A stretch of DNA of 64,000 bases from Prasinococcaceae sp. CCMP 1430. Taxonomy: Eukaryota; Prasinodermophyta; Palmophyllophyceae; Prasinococcales; Prasinococcaceae. Position numbers and translations under genes: made by a program. Positions 11,109-22,168 of the stretch are shown piece by piece. Within the stretch, counting starts at the first letter, position 1. The number at the start of each line of letters is the position of its first letter. Under the pieces are notes generated by a model, which saw only the letters and a list, made by a program, of their open reading frames with translations, ran no database searches and was not told where the DNA came from. The stretch is taken from contig RQSC01000523.1 in assembly GCA_013416795.1 (NCBI GenBank), forward strand, positions 14,056-78,055. The letters are read 5' to 3'.

Positions 11109-14100
11109 CTAGTACTGAATCTGCAGGTCGCTCTCGACCTCCTTGCCCTTGGCCCGCACCTTGCCGCCCAACAGCATCCTGCCCGTCTTGCCGTCCGCCT
11201 TCTGCATGGCGAAGCGCTTCTTGAGGAACTTGGAGGCGTCCCTGTCGGAGCGGTGGCACAGCACGCGCAGCGCAACCTGTGGACCGACGCTGCTCTGACC
11301 GGTCGCGCCGTCGCTGCCGCCGGTGGACACTCGCGATCCCACGCCATTGCCATCCTTGCCAGACGCGATGCTCTTCCAGTCGTACATATCAACGAGCATG
11401 TCCGTAGGGGTCGCCATGAGCGACACGACCGAGCCAATGTCCGTCGCGAGCGCCTCGATGGTCTGATCACTGAGTCCCTCTCCGTCAGCACGAAAGAGGT
11501 CCTTGATGTCCTCGAGGTCCTCCGATATCTGCGTCGCACGCACGACGGCGACGCGGTGCGCGCGGAGCGCGGATGCACGCATCGCGGACGGGCGGGCGCA
11601 GGGGTCAGCACACGCGCCCGAGGCAGACGCACACACGCGCGCCAAGCCATTGGGCGAGCGGGCGGGAGAGATGCGACTTCGGCACGAAAGAAGCGCTGTG
11701 GCAAGGCGCGCACCTGCGAAGAGTCCAGGCACGCGAATGAGCGCGACGAGCCGCCGTCCAGCAGCACGCGCTTGAGCGCCGACATGGTCCCGCTCGCGAG
11801 TGACGATACGAGCGCGTCGCGCGCTGCACGAGACGCCGCGGCGCCAGCAAGCGCGCCGAGCGCCTCATCGAGCTTGGGCAGCAGTGCTGACCGCGCGCGA
11901 TTGCGTCCGCGCGCGTCTCGGTCGATGCCACCCGCGTATAGCTTGCCCGTCGTTCCGAGCACATCGTTCATCTCACAGAAGACGACCCGGTACGCGGCGA
12001 CATCGCAGACGTGCGTGCGCGTGCGTCGCAATTGCTCGTAGGCCTCCGCAAGCGCTTCGGCGCCCGGAGCCGAGGATAGCACTGACGACGGCGGTGGCGC
12101 CCCCTCGACGATCTCACCGTCCGCAGCTGCCTTGACATGGCTCAAAGGCGCCCTCGTAGCGCACGCGGTCGCCGCCATTCCGATTGCAGGTAGCTGCGAG
12201 GCCATGAAGACCATGCTGTTCACGCGCGCACAAAGAGAGTCGAGCGTGGGCACCAAGGAGACATCCACTAGCTCGTCGGCCACTTCGTGCGAGCTTTCGG
12301 TGTTGTGCAGACCCTGCTTGAAGCGCGAGAGCGGGGGTGGCGGCGGCACGAACGAGTGCGGGTCGGGCAGCTCCGCATCGACGCCGTGCGCGTACGCGAC
12401 GCAGGCTTTGGCGCAGCCGACCGACAGAAGCTCAGCCGCGTGCTTCGTTGGCTCCTCAAAAGGCAGCTCAAACTCGGCCAGCGTGCAGAGCGCGTCGCGC
12501 CACATGTTGCAGACGTCCACAGCGCTCTGCGATGCGGGCGCAGGGGTGCCGTCGCCGCCGGGGCGCACCGGAGCGGGGAACTTCTCGACATCAAGCGAGC
12601 GCACGGCCCAATCCTTCAAGCGTTGGGCGCGCTCCCGCGCCCATGTTGCCGCGACCGTTTCGCAGAGCGCCGTCGCCGCCGCAGCCACACCCGCATTGCC
12701 AGCGCCCCTCTCCTCGAGGACTTCTGCGAGCGCGGCAGCCTGGCGGAGGCCCTCGGCGGTTGTTTTGTCCAGACCGTCAGCTGGCACGTAGCCCTCGAGC
12801 GCGTGGCCCGCCACGGCATCCATCTTGATGGCGAACGAGCTCCGCACTCGCGCGACGAGCACGCTGTTGCCCACTCCGTCTGCGCCCCATGCCTGCTCGG
12901 CAGCCGCCGCGAGGACGGGTGCAAAGCACTCGGCGTCCTTCTTCGCCGCGCTGGTGACGGCCGCGATCCACTCGATCGGCTCACCCGTGGCAGAGGCATC
13001 GACCGCGTTGGCAAATACTGTCTCGGCGGCCCCTGCGATCGCTTGGCAAATGAGATCTGCGTTCGCCCAGCCGGGCTTCTGGCTGTCGGCGCCCGCGGCC
13101 TGGGAGCTCAGCAAGAGCTCGGCGAGAGCGCCGGCCCTCTCCACGTTCGCGGCACACGACTCGTGATAGTCGCTGAGGTGCACAATGGTCCACGCGGACA
13201 GATCATCGGCGCACTGGGTCACGTCAAGGACTGCGCCGCCTCTGAGCTCCCCCGCACCGCTGCCCTCCGGCATCGCCCCTCGGACTGCGGCAGCGGCGAG
13301 CTCAAGCGCTCGCGCGGCGGCCCGCAAGAGCTCCCCATTCGACGCGCCAGCCCGGCGGTCGGCCTCAACGCATGCCATCGCCACACCAGCCAGATGCTCC
13401 GCGCGTGTCATCCCGAGGGCGCCCGTAGCCATCGCCTCCGCCGCGATCAGCATCTGCTGCGCACCTTCTGCGAGCGAGGTGTCGTCCAGCAGGTCGAAGA
13501 GCGACGCTCGGACCGAGGCCGCATGCAGAGCTCGCGCAAGCTGCGGCGACGTCGCCGCGCCCCACTTCCCCTCCCTGGTGGCCTCCGGCGCCAGCGCCAG
13601 TGCGGCCATCACCGCGTCCTGAAACGCCTTGCAGGCCTTGTCGCGCTCGGCTCGCGCGCTCGCCTTGCCGTCGGTGATAGCGCAGGCCTCCACGCACCAC
13701 ACTGCATGGCCGAGCAGCCTTGCCCGGAGGGCGGCTGCGGCGACCGCGGTCGTCCATGTGCACGCCTCGAGCAACGGCAGCACGCCCGCCAGGGCGAGGC
13801 GCACGCTGCGACGCGTCCACGTCGCGAAGGCCGCTTCGCACCCGAAGTCCTCGGGGGCAGCCGCCGCGACGAGCGCCGCGCGCGCGGCCGCGAAGCCTGC
13901 GGGCGCGCCGCCTCCCGCCTCAACGCGGCCCAGCGCCGCGCGCAGCCCCTCCGCCTCGCCCGCGTCGACCTCGTGCTGCGTCCGCGACGCCTCGTCCAGC
14001 TCGTCCAGCTCATCGAGCCGCGCCCCTGCGGCGGTCACCGCGCCGAAGATCGCCTCGAGATCTCCCTCCTCGCCACTCGCGCCCGCGTCCCTGCCGCCCC

Positions 14101-14239
14101 CGTCGCCGCGCGCGAGCGTGCGCGCGCGCGCCCCTTCCTCCCACGCCCCGGCGGAGAGCTCCGCCTCGTGGAGCGCGCCGCCGACGCACGCGGGCAGCGA
14201 AGGCGTGCCGGCCGGCGGCCGCGCGGCGACCGCCGCCAT
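11109..14239 (-). CDS. Munc13-homology (DUF810/PATROL1-like) protein
   Basis: Two exons: 14239-11714 and 11528-11109, joined in phase 0 across a 185-base intron (donor GTGCGC, branch-like CTGAC, acceptor CAG). The start is the ATG at 14239 (GCGATGG); the frame is open further upstream but has no ATG. The protein has about 981 residues, mostly long helices. Its C-terminal part reads MSALKRVLLDGG, then EDLEDIKDLFRADGEGL and ATPTDMLVDMYD, which matches the pattern of the second Munc13 homology region in plant DUF810/PATROL1 proteins. There, a small exocytic tether controls delivery of membrane cargo to the plasma membrane. The first 250 residues are Ala-rich and not assignable. A role in vesicle tethering is inferred from family membership, which is itself a pattern judgement. 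Confidence 0.55.
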
Positions 14240-15352
14240 CGCGTCCGCCCGGACGAGCCACGATCGTCCAAGGCCACGACACGGCACCGCGCCACGCCTG
14301 CCTCCCGCAGGATCGGGCGGCGTGCGCGTGAGGGGGTCGGGGGTAGAGCGGATGGGCAAGGCAAAGGGGGGAGGGGGGGCACCGCGCCGCGTTGCGCCGC
14401 GCTGCTGCGCGCGGTGTGGCGTCGCTCGGAGCGCTCGGAAGCGCGGCCCGCGCGCGCTCGAGGCATACCCCCTTTCGCAAATTCTCGTATTACGTCACCA
14501 CGGGCGACAAGAGGCGCCGATTCGTAGTCGGATCTTCGCCTCGATGAGTCGGCCAGGTGGCAGTGCTCCAGATTCCCCTCGCCATGTTTTGGGTTTTGGG
14601 TCATTGAGCAGCGTTAAACATAAAACAAAAAATCATTTCGAATAAACCCTGTTTTGACGCCCAGTTCCCAGCCAGATCACGAGATGACCGTTCGGCCGTT
14701 GTTAGGTGTGGTGACGCGCGCGCGCGTTTTCCGTGTCATGTTCAGGTTCGAAAGCAGAGGAGGCGAGCGCGCGCGAGAGAGCGCATGCATTCGCGCGCAT
14801 TGGATGGAAGGAATCTCCCGTGGGTCACGTCTAGTGCACATTTGGGTGTGCATTGGGCCCTTTGGCGGGGGCCGTGGCTGTTGCGCCGCGCCCGGGGTTG
14901 CGGACGATAGGGTCTGCGCGTGATGCATTTTGACCATGAGCGAATGAATGCCGGCGTCGGGGGACGTTTGGGTTCGGCGCGAAAGCGGCGCGAAAGCGGG
15001 GCGGGGCGGGTGCGCGCCGGGCCAGAATCGCGGACGCGAACCGCGCGCATCTCCGGATGTTTTTTTTTTTTTTTTTTCCGAGCGGCGTGGTGCGGCGTGC
15101 GGCGGGGCGCCTGCGCCAGAGCGCGCGCGCCCGCCGTTTGGCGGGTGGGGGCCGCGCTGGCGATCGCCGACACGCACAACCACCACCACCAACGCACACA
15201 CGCGCTCCTCCCGACTCGACCCCCCTTCCCCCCCTTCCCTTCCCTTCCCTTCCCTTCCTTCCTGGTGCTCTCCCGTGCCCTTGGCGTGGTCGCTCGTGAG
15301 CCCTGCTCGACGCGTCGGCGCGTCGGCGCGTCGGCGCGTCGGCGCGCCAGCG
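14240..15352. other. Divergent intergenic region with poly(T) and pyrimidine tracts
   Basis: About 1.1 kb between the Munc13-like and GCNA-like genes. It contains a relatively AT-rich patch (about 14590-14660), an 18-base T run on the GCNA coding strand (15060-15077), a CCCTT repeat (about 15236-15262) and an 8-base tandem repeat immediately before the GCNA start. No gene is seen. Confidence 0.55.
15311..15350 (+). repeat. Tandem GCGTCGGC repeat abutting a start codon
   Basis: Four to five copies of the 8-mer GCGTCGGC end directly before the GCNA-like gene's ATG at 15353, so the 5' leader next to the start is a simple repeat. Confidence 0.85.
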
Positions 15353-18300
15353 ATGGACGCGCTGCTGCGCGCATCGGCGCGCAAGGCGTCGGCGCGCAAG
15401 GCGGGCAAGAGCGCGGCGAAGACGCGCGGGGTCACCGGCGGGCGCAAGCTGGCGTGGAAGGGCCAGGGCTCGCTCGAGGAGGAAATTGCCGGCGTCGAGC
15501 GCACGCTCGATTTCGGCGCGAGCGCGGCCGGAGGCGCGGGCGCGCGCGCCACGCGCGGCAGCACTCGCCTCGCCCCCAAGGAAGAGGGCGCCGCGGCGAC
15601 AGCTGAGCCCGAGCCGCAGGCCGTGGCGAACGAAGCGAACGAATCGGTGGTGGAGGCGGTGGCGGACGCGCAGGTTAAGGATGAAATTGACGCGCAGCCT
15701 TCTGCTGCCAGCGACGAGGTCGAAGGCAGGGTCGAGACGACCGCGCCTGAGCTTGAGGCCACCACCACAGCCACCGCCGACGCCGACCACGGATGCACTG
15801 ACATGCCAGACTTCGATACGGCGGAAGTCGCCGAGGTGTCCGAAGCCGCATGCCCCGACGCACGTGCCGCCCCACCTGCCGCTTCGGCTGCGTCCTCTGC
15901 GGAGGCGTCGGCGGCGCATGTGGAACAACTGCCGGCGGAGAGTGCGCATGAGCAGCGCGATATGCACGAGCATGCGGGACAGGTGAGCGCGCCCCCGCAC
16001 GCCGTGAGCGAGTCGGACAGCCAAACGGCGGCGCGCAAAGCGTCCACAGAGCATTTCCGCGAGGCAGTGCGTCTGCTTCAGCGCGCAGGCCTCGACGCGC
16101 ACACCGAGCTGTTCAACCTGATGGAACAGGTGAACGACTACGCGCTCAACGACGTCTTTGCGCTCGACAGCGACTGCATGGATGATCTCGCTGCCCGCCT
16201 GCCTGCCCCAGTGGATGGCCTCGACGCTGCAGCCGCCATCCTCGTCATGGTCTTCGGTGAGGAGGGTGCCCGTGCCTCTCCAGGCAACGGCCGCCGCGCG
16301 AGCTCGGCAGGCGCTCCGTCGGCGAGCCCGCCGCTCGTCGACAAGCAGAGTGGCCGCGTCGTGTTTGCGGATGTCACGGACCTCTTCGAGGAGGAGAGCG
16401 CGTCCGACCCGCTCGCCGCTGACAGCTCGGCCCTCGATGAAGTGTGCGATGGCCTCGCCGCCATGAAGACGGACTGCCGCGCCGAAAGCACAGCAATCGT
16501 GCCCAGCGATGGCACGCCCTCGCCTTTGCCCGTGACGCACGAGGCGATGGTCGCCGCGGACACGCCGGCGGCGAAGGAGGCCTTGCTTTTGGCGGCGCAA
16601 GACGTCGACGACAACGAGTCTCCCGCAGTGCTCGCCCGCACGTTCTTTCGCAACGCGCGCGAGCGCAGGCGGCCTGTGATCACCGAGAGCGACGATGAGG
16701 GCGCCAATGATGAGTCCGAGGCGGTCGCCGCGAACGCGAAGACGTGTGCGGAGGCTATTGAAACCGCGCACGCCGTGGGCGCCGAGGACGCGTGCGCTCA
16801 CGACAGCGATGCTGAGAATATCGCCCCCGCTGAGCCGACCGCGTCCATCGATGAGTCTGACGAGGTCAGACGCGAGGGCGATTGCGACTCGGTCGTCATC
16901 ACCAGGACCCAGCGCAAGACGCAACGCAGCGTCGACTTTTTGGACGACGCAGTCGATTTGGACCGGTCGGAGCGTGCAGACGAGGCGGGCGCCGTGCCCG
17001 CTGCCGCCACTGACGCCATCGAGCGCAAGGCGAGGGTCGCGTTCGCCGACGTCCTTGAGGAGGCCGCGCCCGAAGGGCACGAGACATCTTGCGACCGGGT
17101 GCACCGGTCGCCTGCGCACACCGAGTCCGACCCCTTCAAGTCAGCCGCCGCCGATGCACCAGGAAGTTCGACCTCAGACGCGTCGATCACCATCTCCGAG
17201 GCATCGCATGCCTCCGAAGCGGTCTCTGAGGCCGCTTCGGATGCGTCGGCTGAGTCGGGCACCTCTGAACCCAAGCCACGGCGGCTGAGTTTCAACAGCA
17301 GCCCGAGTGGCTCCGATACAGTGGACGCCGCCGAAGCGGGCGACTTTGGCGATGGCGGCATTGCCATGGACTCGCCGCCCATCGCGTCGCCCGACGGTCT
17401 CGCCGCCTCCGCCGCCGCGACCGCGCCGGTGTCGCCGCCTGCGGCGGAGGACTCCGACGACGACTTTGTGAGCTGCGACAGCGGCCAATCAGACTCAGAT
17501 GGAAGCGTTCACGTCGTCACAGCACGCAAAGACTTCCTGCGTTCCGTACGCCGCAGTAAGAGCGTCGTAATCGGCGACTCCGACAGCGAGGATGAGGGCC
17601 ACGCTCAGGTGGTTGTAGTTGACGCGGGCGCTGACAGCGAGGACGATGACGAGGAGGCTATTGCCAATGACTGTGAGGACGACGCGCGTGCTACCATCGA
17701 AGCTGTGCGCTTCACAAGCGCGGATGCCGACGCCTCGGACTGCGAGGAAGAAGACAGCGAGATGGACGACGAGGAAACCGCCGAAGATCGCGCCTTTATA
17801 AACGATGAGAGCGAGGAGGAGGCCTCGGAGTCTGAGGGCGAGTCGGAGATAGAGATTGAGTCGGAGGGCATCGCCTCAGAGTCGGACGCTGAGTCGGAGG
17901 CGGCCGCGACGCCCATCGTGGCCGAGGTGACGCCCGCGCCCGTCTCATCGACGGGCCGCCCGCGTCGCTCCACGCGCGCGCGCAACACGCCCATGCCGAA
18001 GGTCTTCCTTGATGTGAGCAGCGATGAGGAGGATGGCGACGATCAGGATGCCTGTGATGACAGCGCCGAGAGTGACTTCGACCCGGATTGTGTGTCTGCC
18101 GACGAGGCCAGCGATAGCGACTTCTCTGTCGGCGAGGATGGCTCGGCGGACGAGGACACTGGCCCCGGACACCCTGGTCGCGCAGGGACGCGTGGAGGCG
18201 CCGACATCCGCACGCAGCACAAGCCTATCAAGCGCAAGAGCGCGACCAAGGCCACCTCGAAGCCTGACACTGCTAGAAAGAGGGCTGCAGAGGCCGCAGC

Positions 18301-19421
18301 CGACGCCGCAGCCGCTGCCATTGCCTCGATTGAGATAGACTCGGCCAGCGACGACGAGGACATCCCTGGGGCCATCACGCACGTGCCCGCGTCGACGTAC
18401 ACTCGCAAACCTGGTGGAGCAAGGGCGCCGCGGCGACCCTGGCCTGGCAAGGTCGCTCCCAGCGATGACGTCTTCGTGCTGTCCGGGGACGCTGCCAACG
18501 CCCCCGTCTCCAAGAAGCCCGCAAGCAAGCAGCCCAAGGAGGCTATGCTGGCTGGCCGCAAGTTTGCCGCAGCGCGATCCGACCTGGCCGCCAGGCTCTT
18601 CGAAGAGTACAACGAGCGCGTCTTCGGTGGCAGCCTCCCGGGCGACCTGAGCATCGAATGGAATGCGCATTTGAAGACCACGGCTGGGCTCACCAAGTAC
18701 AAACGCGTGGGCGCGGGGCCCGCAGCGGTGTACACAGCGTCGGTGGAGCTATCTACCAAGGTCATCGACGACGAGGGCAAGCTTCGCCGAACGCTCGCGC
18801 ACGAGCTCTGCCATGCCGCTGCGTGGCTCGTGGACCACGTCGCCAAACCACCGCATGGCGACACCTTCCGCAAGTGGGCTGACGCGGTGACGGAGGTGTA
18901 CCCGGGGATCGAGGTCACCACGTGCCACAGCTACGAAATTGCGTACAAGTATCAGTACAAGTGCACGGGCTGCGCCAAGATCTATGGGCGGCACTCAAAG
19001 TCCATCGACCTCGATAAGCAAGGCTGCGGCGTGTGCCGCGCGCGCCTGGAGCTCCTTGGCACGCGCAAGGCGGACGGCTCCATCACGCCCGCGCGCGCCG
19101 CGCGCCCGCCGTCTGCGTACGCCTTGTTCACCAAGGAGAACTTCGCGAGCGTGAAGGCCTCGGCGCCCAAGGGCACGCCGCACGCACAGATCATGAAGAT
19201 GCTTTCCGCCAAGGTCAGGAGAGTGCTGCGAGCGCGTGATGCCAGTGCGCATGTGGCATGGGTGTGCTTGGCGCGGCGTCCGCGATGTATGTGCATGCCC
19301 TGACGCGGAGCGCGCGCGCACGCGCGCACCTCATGTGCGCTCGCGAGCGAAGTGGAAGGAAGCCAAGAGCGAACAGAACGCTTCAGGGGCACAACGCAGT
19401 CCGCTCTCTGCGAGGAATTGA
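15353..19421 (+). CDS. GCNA: GCNA-like SprT-family metalloprotease with acidic disordered region and HMG box
   Basis: The start is the ATG at 15353 (GCGATGG). Exon 1 runs to 19213 and exon 2 is 19353-19421 (phase 0), giving 1309 residues. After a basic N-terminus comes a very long disordered region, increasingly Asp/Glu/Ser-rich (about 700-1000), with motifs that look like SUMO-interaction motifs (VFLDVSSDEED, IEIDSASDDED). A SprT zinc protease follows: ARLFEEYNERVFGG, the catalytic HELCH at about residue 1150, and the third ligand in PPHGDTF. A zinc ribbon (KCTGCAKIYG ... CGVCRARL) and an HMG-box-like tail (PPSAYALFTKENF, completed by WKEAKSE in exon 2) complete the order known for GCNA. GCNA/SPRTN proteases digest DNA-protein crosslinks in the nucleus, and SUMO recognition is a known feature of the family. 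Confidence 0.88.
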
Positions 19422-19779
19422 TGACGGCGGCGAGTGCCGCCGTCAGCTACCGTCCTAATACGATCCGGATCGCTGCCTAGCGACGGAGGGCGTGCATCGG
19501 CGCTGGTCGCCTTGTGTTCCGGCGGCCGCGCCGCCCGCGCCACCCTGCAGTCTTTGGGGGGAGTAAGAAGTGCTGGGCGACACTCTAGCACGCACGACGT
19601 GCATTACAGCATTCATCTAGAGCCGCTGTGGGGAATCCGCTAGTGGCATCGCTCGGGGAAGAGCGACACGGTGGATCGTCCTTTATTGCTTCAACGTTGG
19701 TGGATGCGCGAGTGCAGCATGGCAGCACCTTTGCTCGTGGCTTCCCCCATGCGACACGCGCCTTGCTACGACAAAGGTC
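19422..19779. other. Convergent intergenic region
   Basis: About 360 bases between the 3' ends of the GCNA-like and EHD genes. Nothing recognisable was found. Confidence 0.5.
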
Positions 19780-21691
19780 TCACTTGAAAGTCGTCGCAGC
19801 CCCCGCGCCCGCCTCGGCATTCATCGCTTCCATCTTTCGCACCATCTCCTGGGTCTCCTCGTCCGGGGATGAGACCGCCTGAAAGCTTTGCAGCCACCCG
19901 CTCATCTCCTCCATGTTGTCTGCCGCCAGGTGGTAGATGCGATCGGCTGTGACGAGCTTTATGCAGAACGAACGCTCCATCTCGGTCGCGGCCGACGCCG
20001 TGCACGACTCCAGGTTCATCGTGCCCTTGGGCGGGGCACTGTTGGCATAGTCCTCATGGGTGCCGTAGTAGCTCAGCAAGCCGTTGTCCAGCACGAAGTA
20101 GCGCTTCTGCCACTTGGTGCGAGAGGTGGAGGCCTGCTTCTGCAGGTAGCCCTTCCGAGAGGCGAGTGCGGCCACGTCATCTGCGGTGACTTCGAAGCCC
20201 ATCTCAGCGCGGAAATGGTTGAGCATGTGGGGGATGCAGCGTTCGATGATGTCGTCCCAGTGGGAACGCAGCTTGTCGCTCGAGGCAGGGAAGGCGGCGA
20301 AGTCCACCTCCGGGTTCCTCACCCAGTACTGCTGATAGGTTGCACTGTCCACGAAGTCCGACGTGGGTACGCCCGCCTCCTTGCTGATGCGGGAGTAGTA
20401 GAGCGGCAGCTCCTCCTTCATGCGCTCGATCGCCGCCGCCTTGCCCATCATTGGGGTGTTGCGGCGAAGATAGTCGAGCACCAGCATGTGTGCGCGCCCG
20501 TGGCGCAGGCGGCGCACGAAGTCGTTCACCTTGCGGTTGAGGGCGCCCTGCGGGAGCGATTTCAGGTCCTCCATGAGCTTGTCGCGCTCGGCAGACATGA
20601 AGCGCTTCATCTCCTCGTTCTTGAGCTCCTCGTTCCAGAACGAGCTCACGTAGCTGCGCTTCACCTCCGGCGTCTTGAAGACCTTGCCGAGGAACCACAG
20701 CACGCCGCCGTAGACATGCATGAGCTCGGCGGTCGTGACGGTGTCCGACTTGTTGAGCACCAGGCGTACCTTCTCGTCGTGCGGCTGGAGCGCCAGGATG
20801 ACCTCCTTGAATTCGTCAGAGATGTCGACCTTGTGGCCGTCAAACAGGAGCAGAATCTGGTCTGCTTTGTCGGCAAACCACTTGATGACCTCGAGGAAAT
20901 CGTAGTTCCGCTGTTTCTGCTTCTCGCCGGCGAGGATGCCGGGGCTGTCGATGAACGAGATCTCTTTGAGGAGCGGCACGTCCGACACCTCGGAGACGGC
21001 GAACCTGTTGAGGAACGCCGCGCCGAACGAGCTCAGGTTGCAGTAGGGCGAGTTCGGATCGGCGGTCGCGGTGGTGCCGGGCACGAGGCGCGTGGTCCTG
21101 CCGTCCTTGATCGCAACAAAGCCATCCGTGGTCGGCTCAGGACCGATGTGACAGCCGGGAAAGTCGGTGCCCCCTAGCAGGTACCTAGTCGTTGGATCGG
21201 GCGGGCGGTCAGGCAAGATCCCGCAAAGTGTACTGAAGTGCTCCAAAAGTACAACAAGCCTCGGCAGCAGTAACTGAGCGCCCGCAATGGCGCGGCGCGC
21301 GCGCATGCGGACGCGCGCACGCACTGGATAAAGGTGGTCTTGCCCGTGGAATACTGCCCAATGAGCAGGACCGCCGGTTTCGCCTTGATCTCCGACTCAA
21401 AGATGGGCGCAGCCACATAGTCATTGAAGAGCGCGTGCTCCTCGAGCTTGGCCACGCGCTTCTCATAGAGCCCTGCCGCAACAACGAGTCAGATCGCGCC
21501 CACGCGGGGCGCCGGTGGGGCGCGCGCGTCGCGTAGGAGGCGCTCCTGTCGGTCAGTACAGCCGCCATATGCACCCGCGCACAGACCAACGCGGCGACAG
21601 CTCTGGCCGCGCGAGCTCGCCTGGGGCTAGCCTCACCTGCGAGTGCGCTGCGCACGTCGGTATAATCAGCCGCCGCCCACTCCTTGGGCAT
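19780..21691 (-). CDS. EHD-family dynamin-like ATPase with a C-terminal PH domain
   Basis: Three exons: 21691-21637, 21472-21325 and 21184-19780 (phases 1 and 2), 535 residues. The two junctions restore ALAG-LYEKRVAKLEE and TTFIQ-YLLGGTDFPG. The P-loop is GQYSTGKT, followed by IGPEPTTD, DSPGILAGEKQ (DxxG switch) and NKSD, all EHD hallmarks. These proteins oligomerise on membranes and remodel endocytic tubules. Where animal EHDs have an EH domain, this protein ends with a PH domain (RKGYLQKQ, TKWQKRYFVLDNGLLSYY, final Trp in GWLQSF). That suggests phosphoinositide recruitment instead of NPF-motif binding. No EH domain is present. The first exon is only 18 codons. The T12 tract on the coding strand at 21916-21927 lies 224 bases upstream. 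Confidence 0.85.
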
Positions 21692-22168
21692 GGTGCCCGA
21701 CCCTCCCTCTCAATGCGCCGTGCCGCTCAAACCCGCGGCGTCGAGATGCGTGCACGGCCGCCACTCGTTAGCCGCGTGCCGGGGCCGCCGTGTGGCACCC
21801 CGCGCCGCACGCAGCGTGTCACGTCCGAATGGGGCCGCTGCCGACGTCGTCAACACCCGAGCGAGCGCCGATGGTCTCTCGCCAGCACCGTAGGATTTTT
21901 TCTGCCGAGGAGCGCAAAAAAAAAAAAGGTGTCCGCAAATGTCTTCGCCCCACGCGCTCGACCTGCCGTGATGGCATCGTACACAAAATTCACCTCGTCA
22001 CACCCAGTGACCACAAACTTTGGAGACGCGTTGCACTCGTGTGCTCACGGACCCTTAGAACGACCCAAGGGTGCAACCTCTGATCTCAGCCCACCTCAAT
22101 TCGTCATTATTACAGCGGCCCCGAGCAGCAGCCCCACGCACGCGCCTGCGGTCCTGTGCGCGCAGCCG
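21692..22168. other. Intergenic region upstream of the EHD gene
   Basis: About 480 bases between the 3' end of the glycosyltransferase gene and the EHD start. A 12-base A run (21916-21927; T on the EHD coding strand) is the only feature noted. Confidence 0.5.

Noticed and set aside
14948-15352. Upstream ATG (14948) as the GCNA start
   Set aside because: The added residues are low-complexity, including a poly-Phe encoded by the T18 tract; the ATG at 15353 begins conserved-looking sequence.
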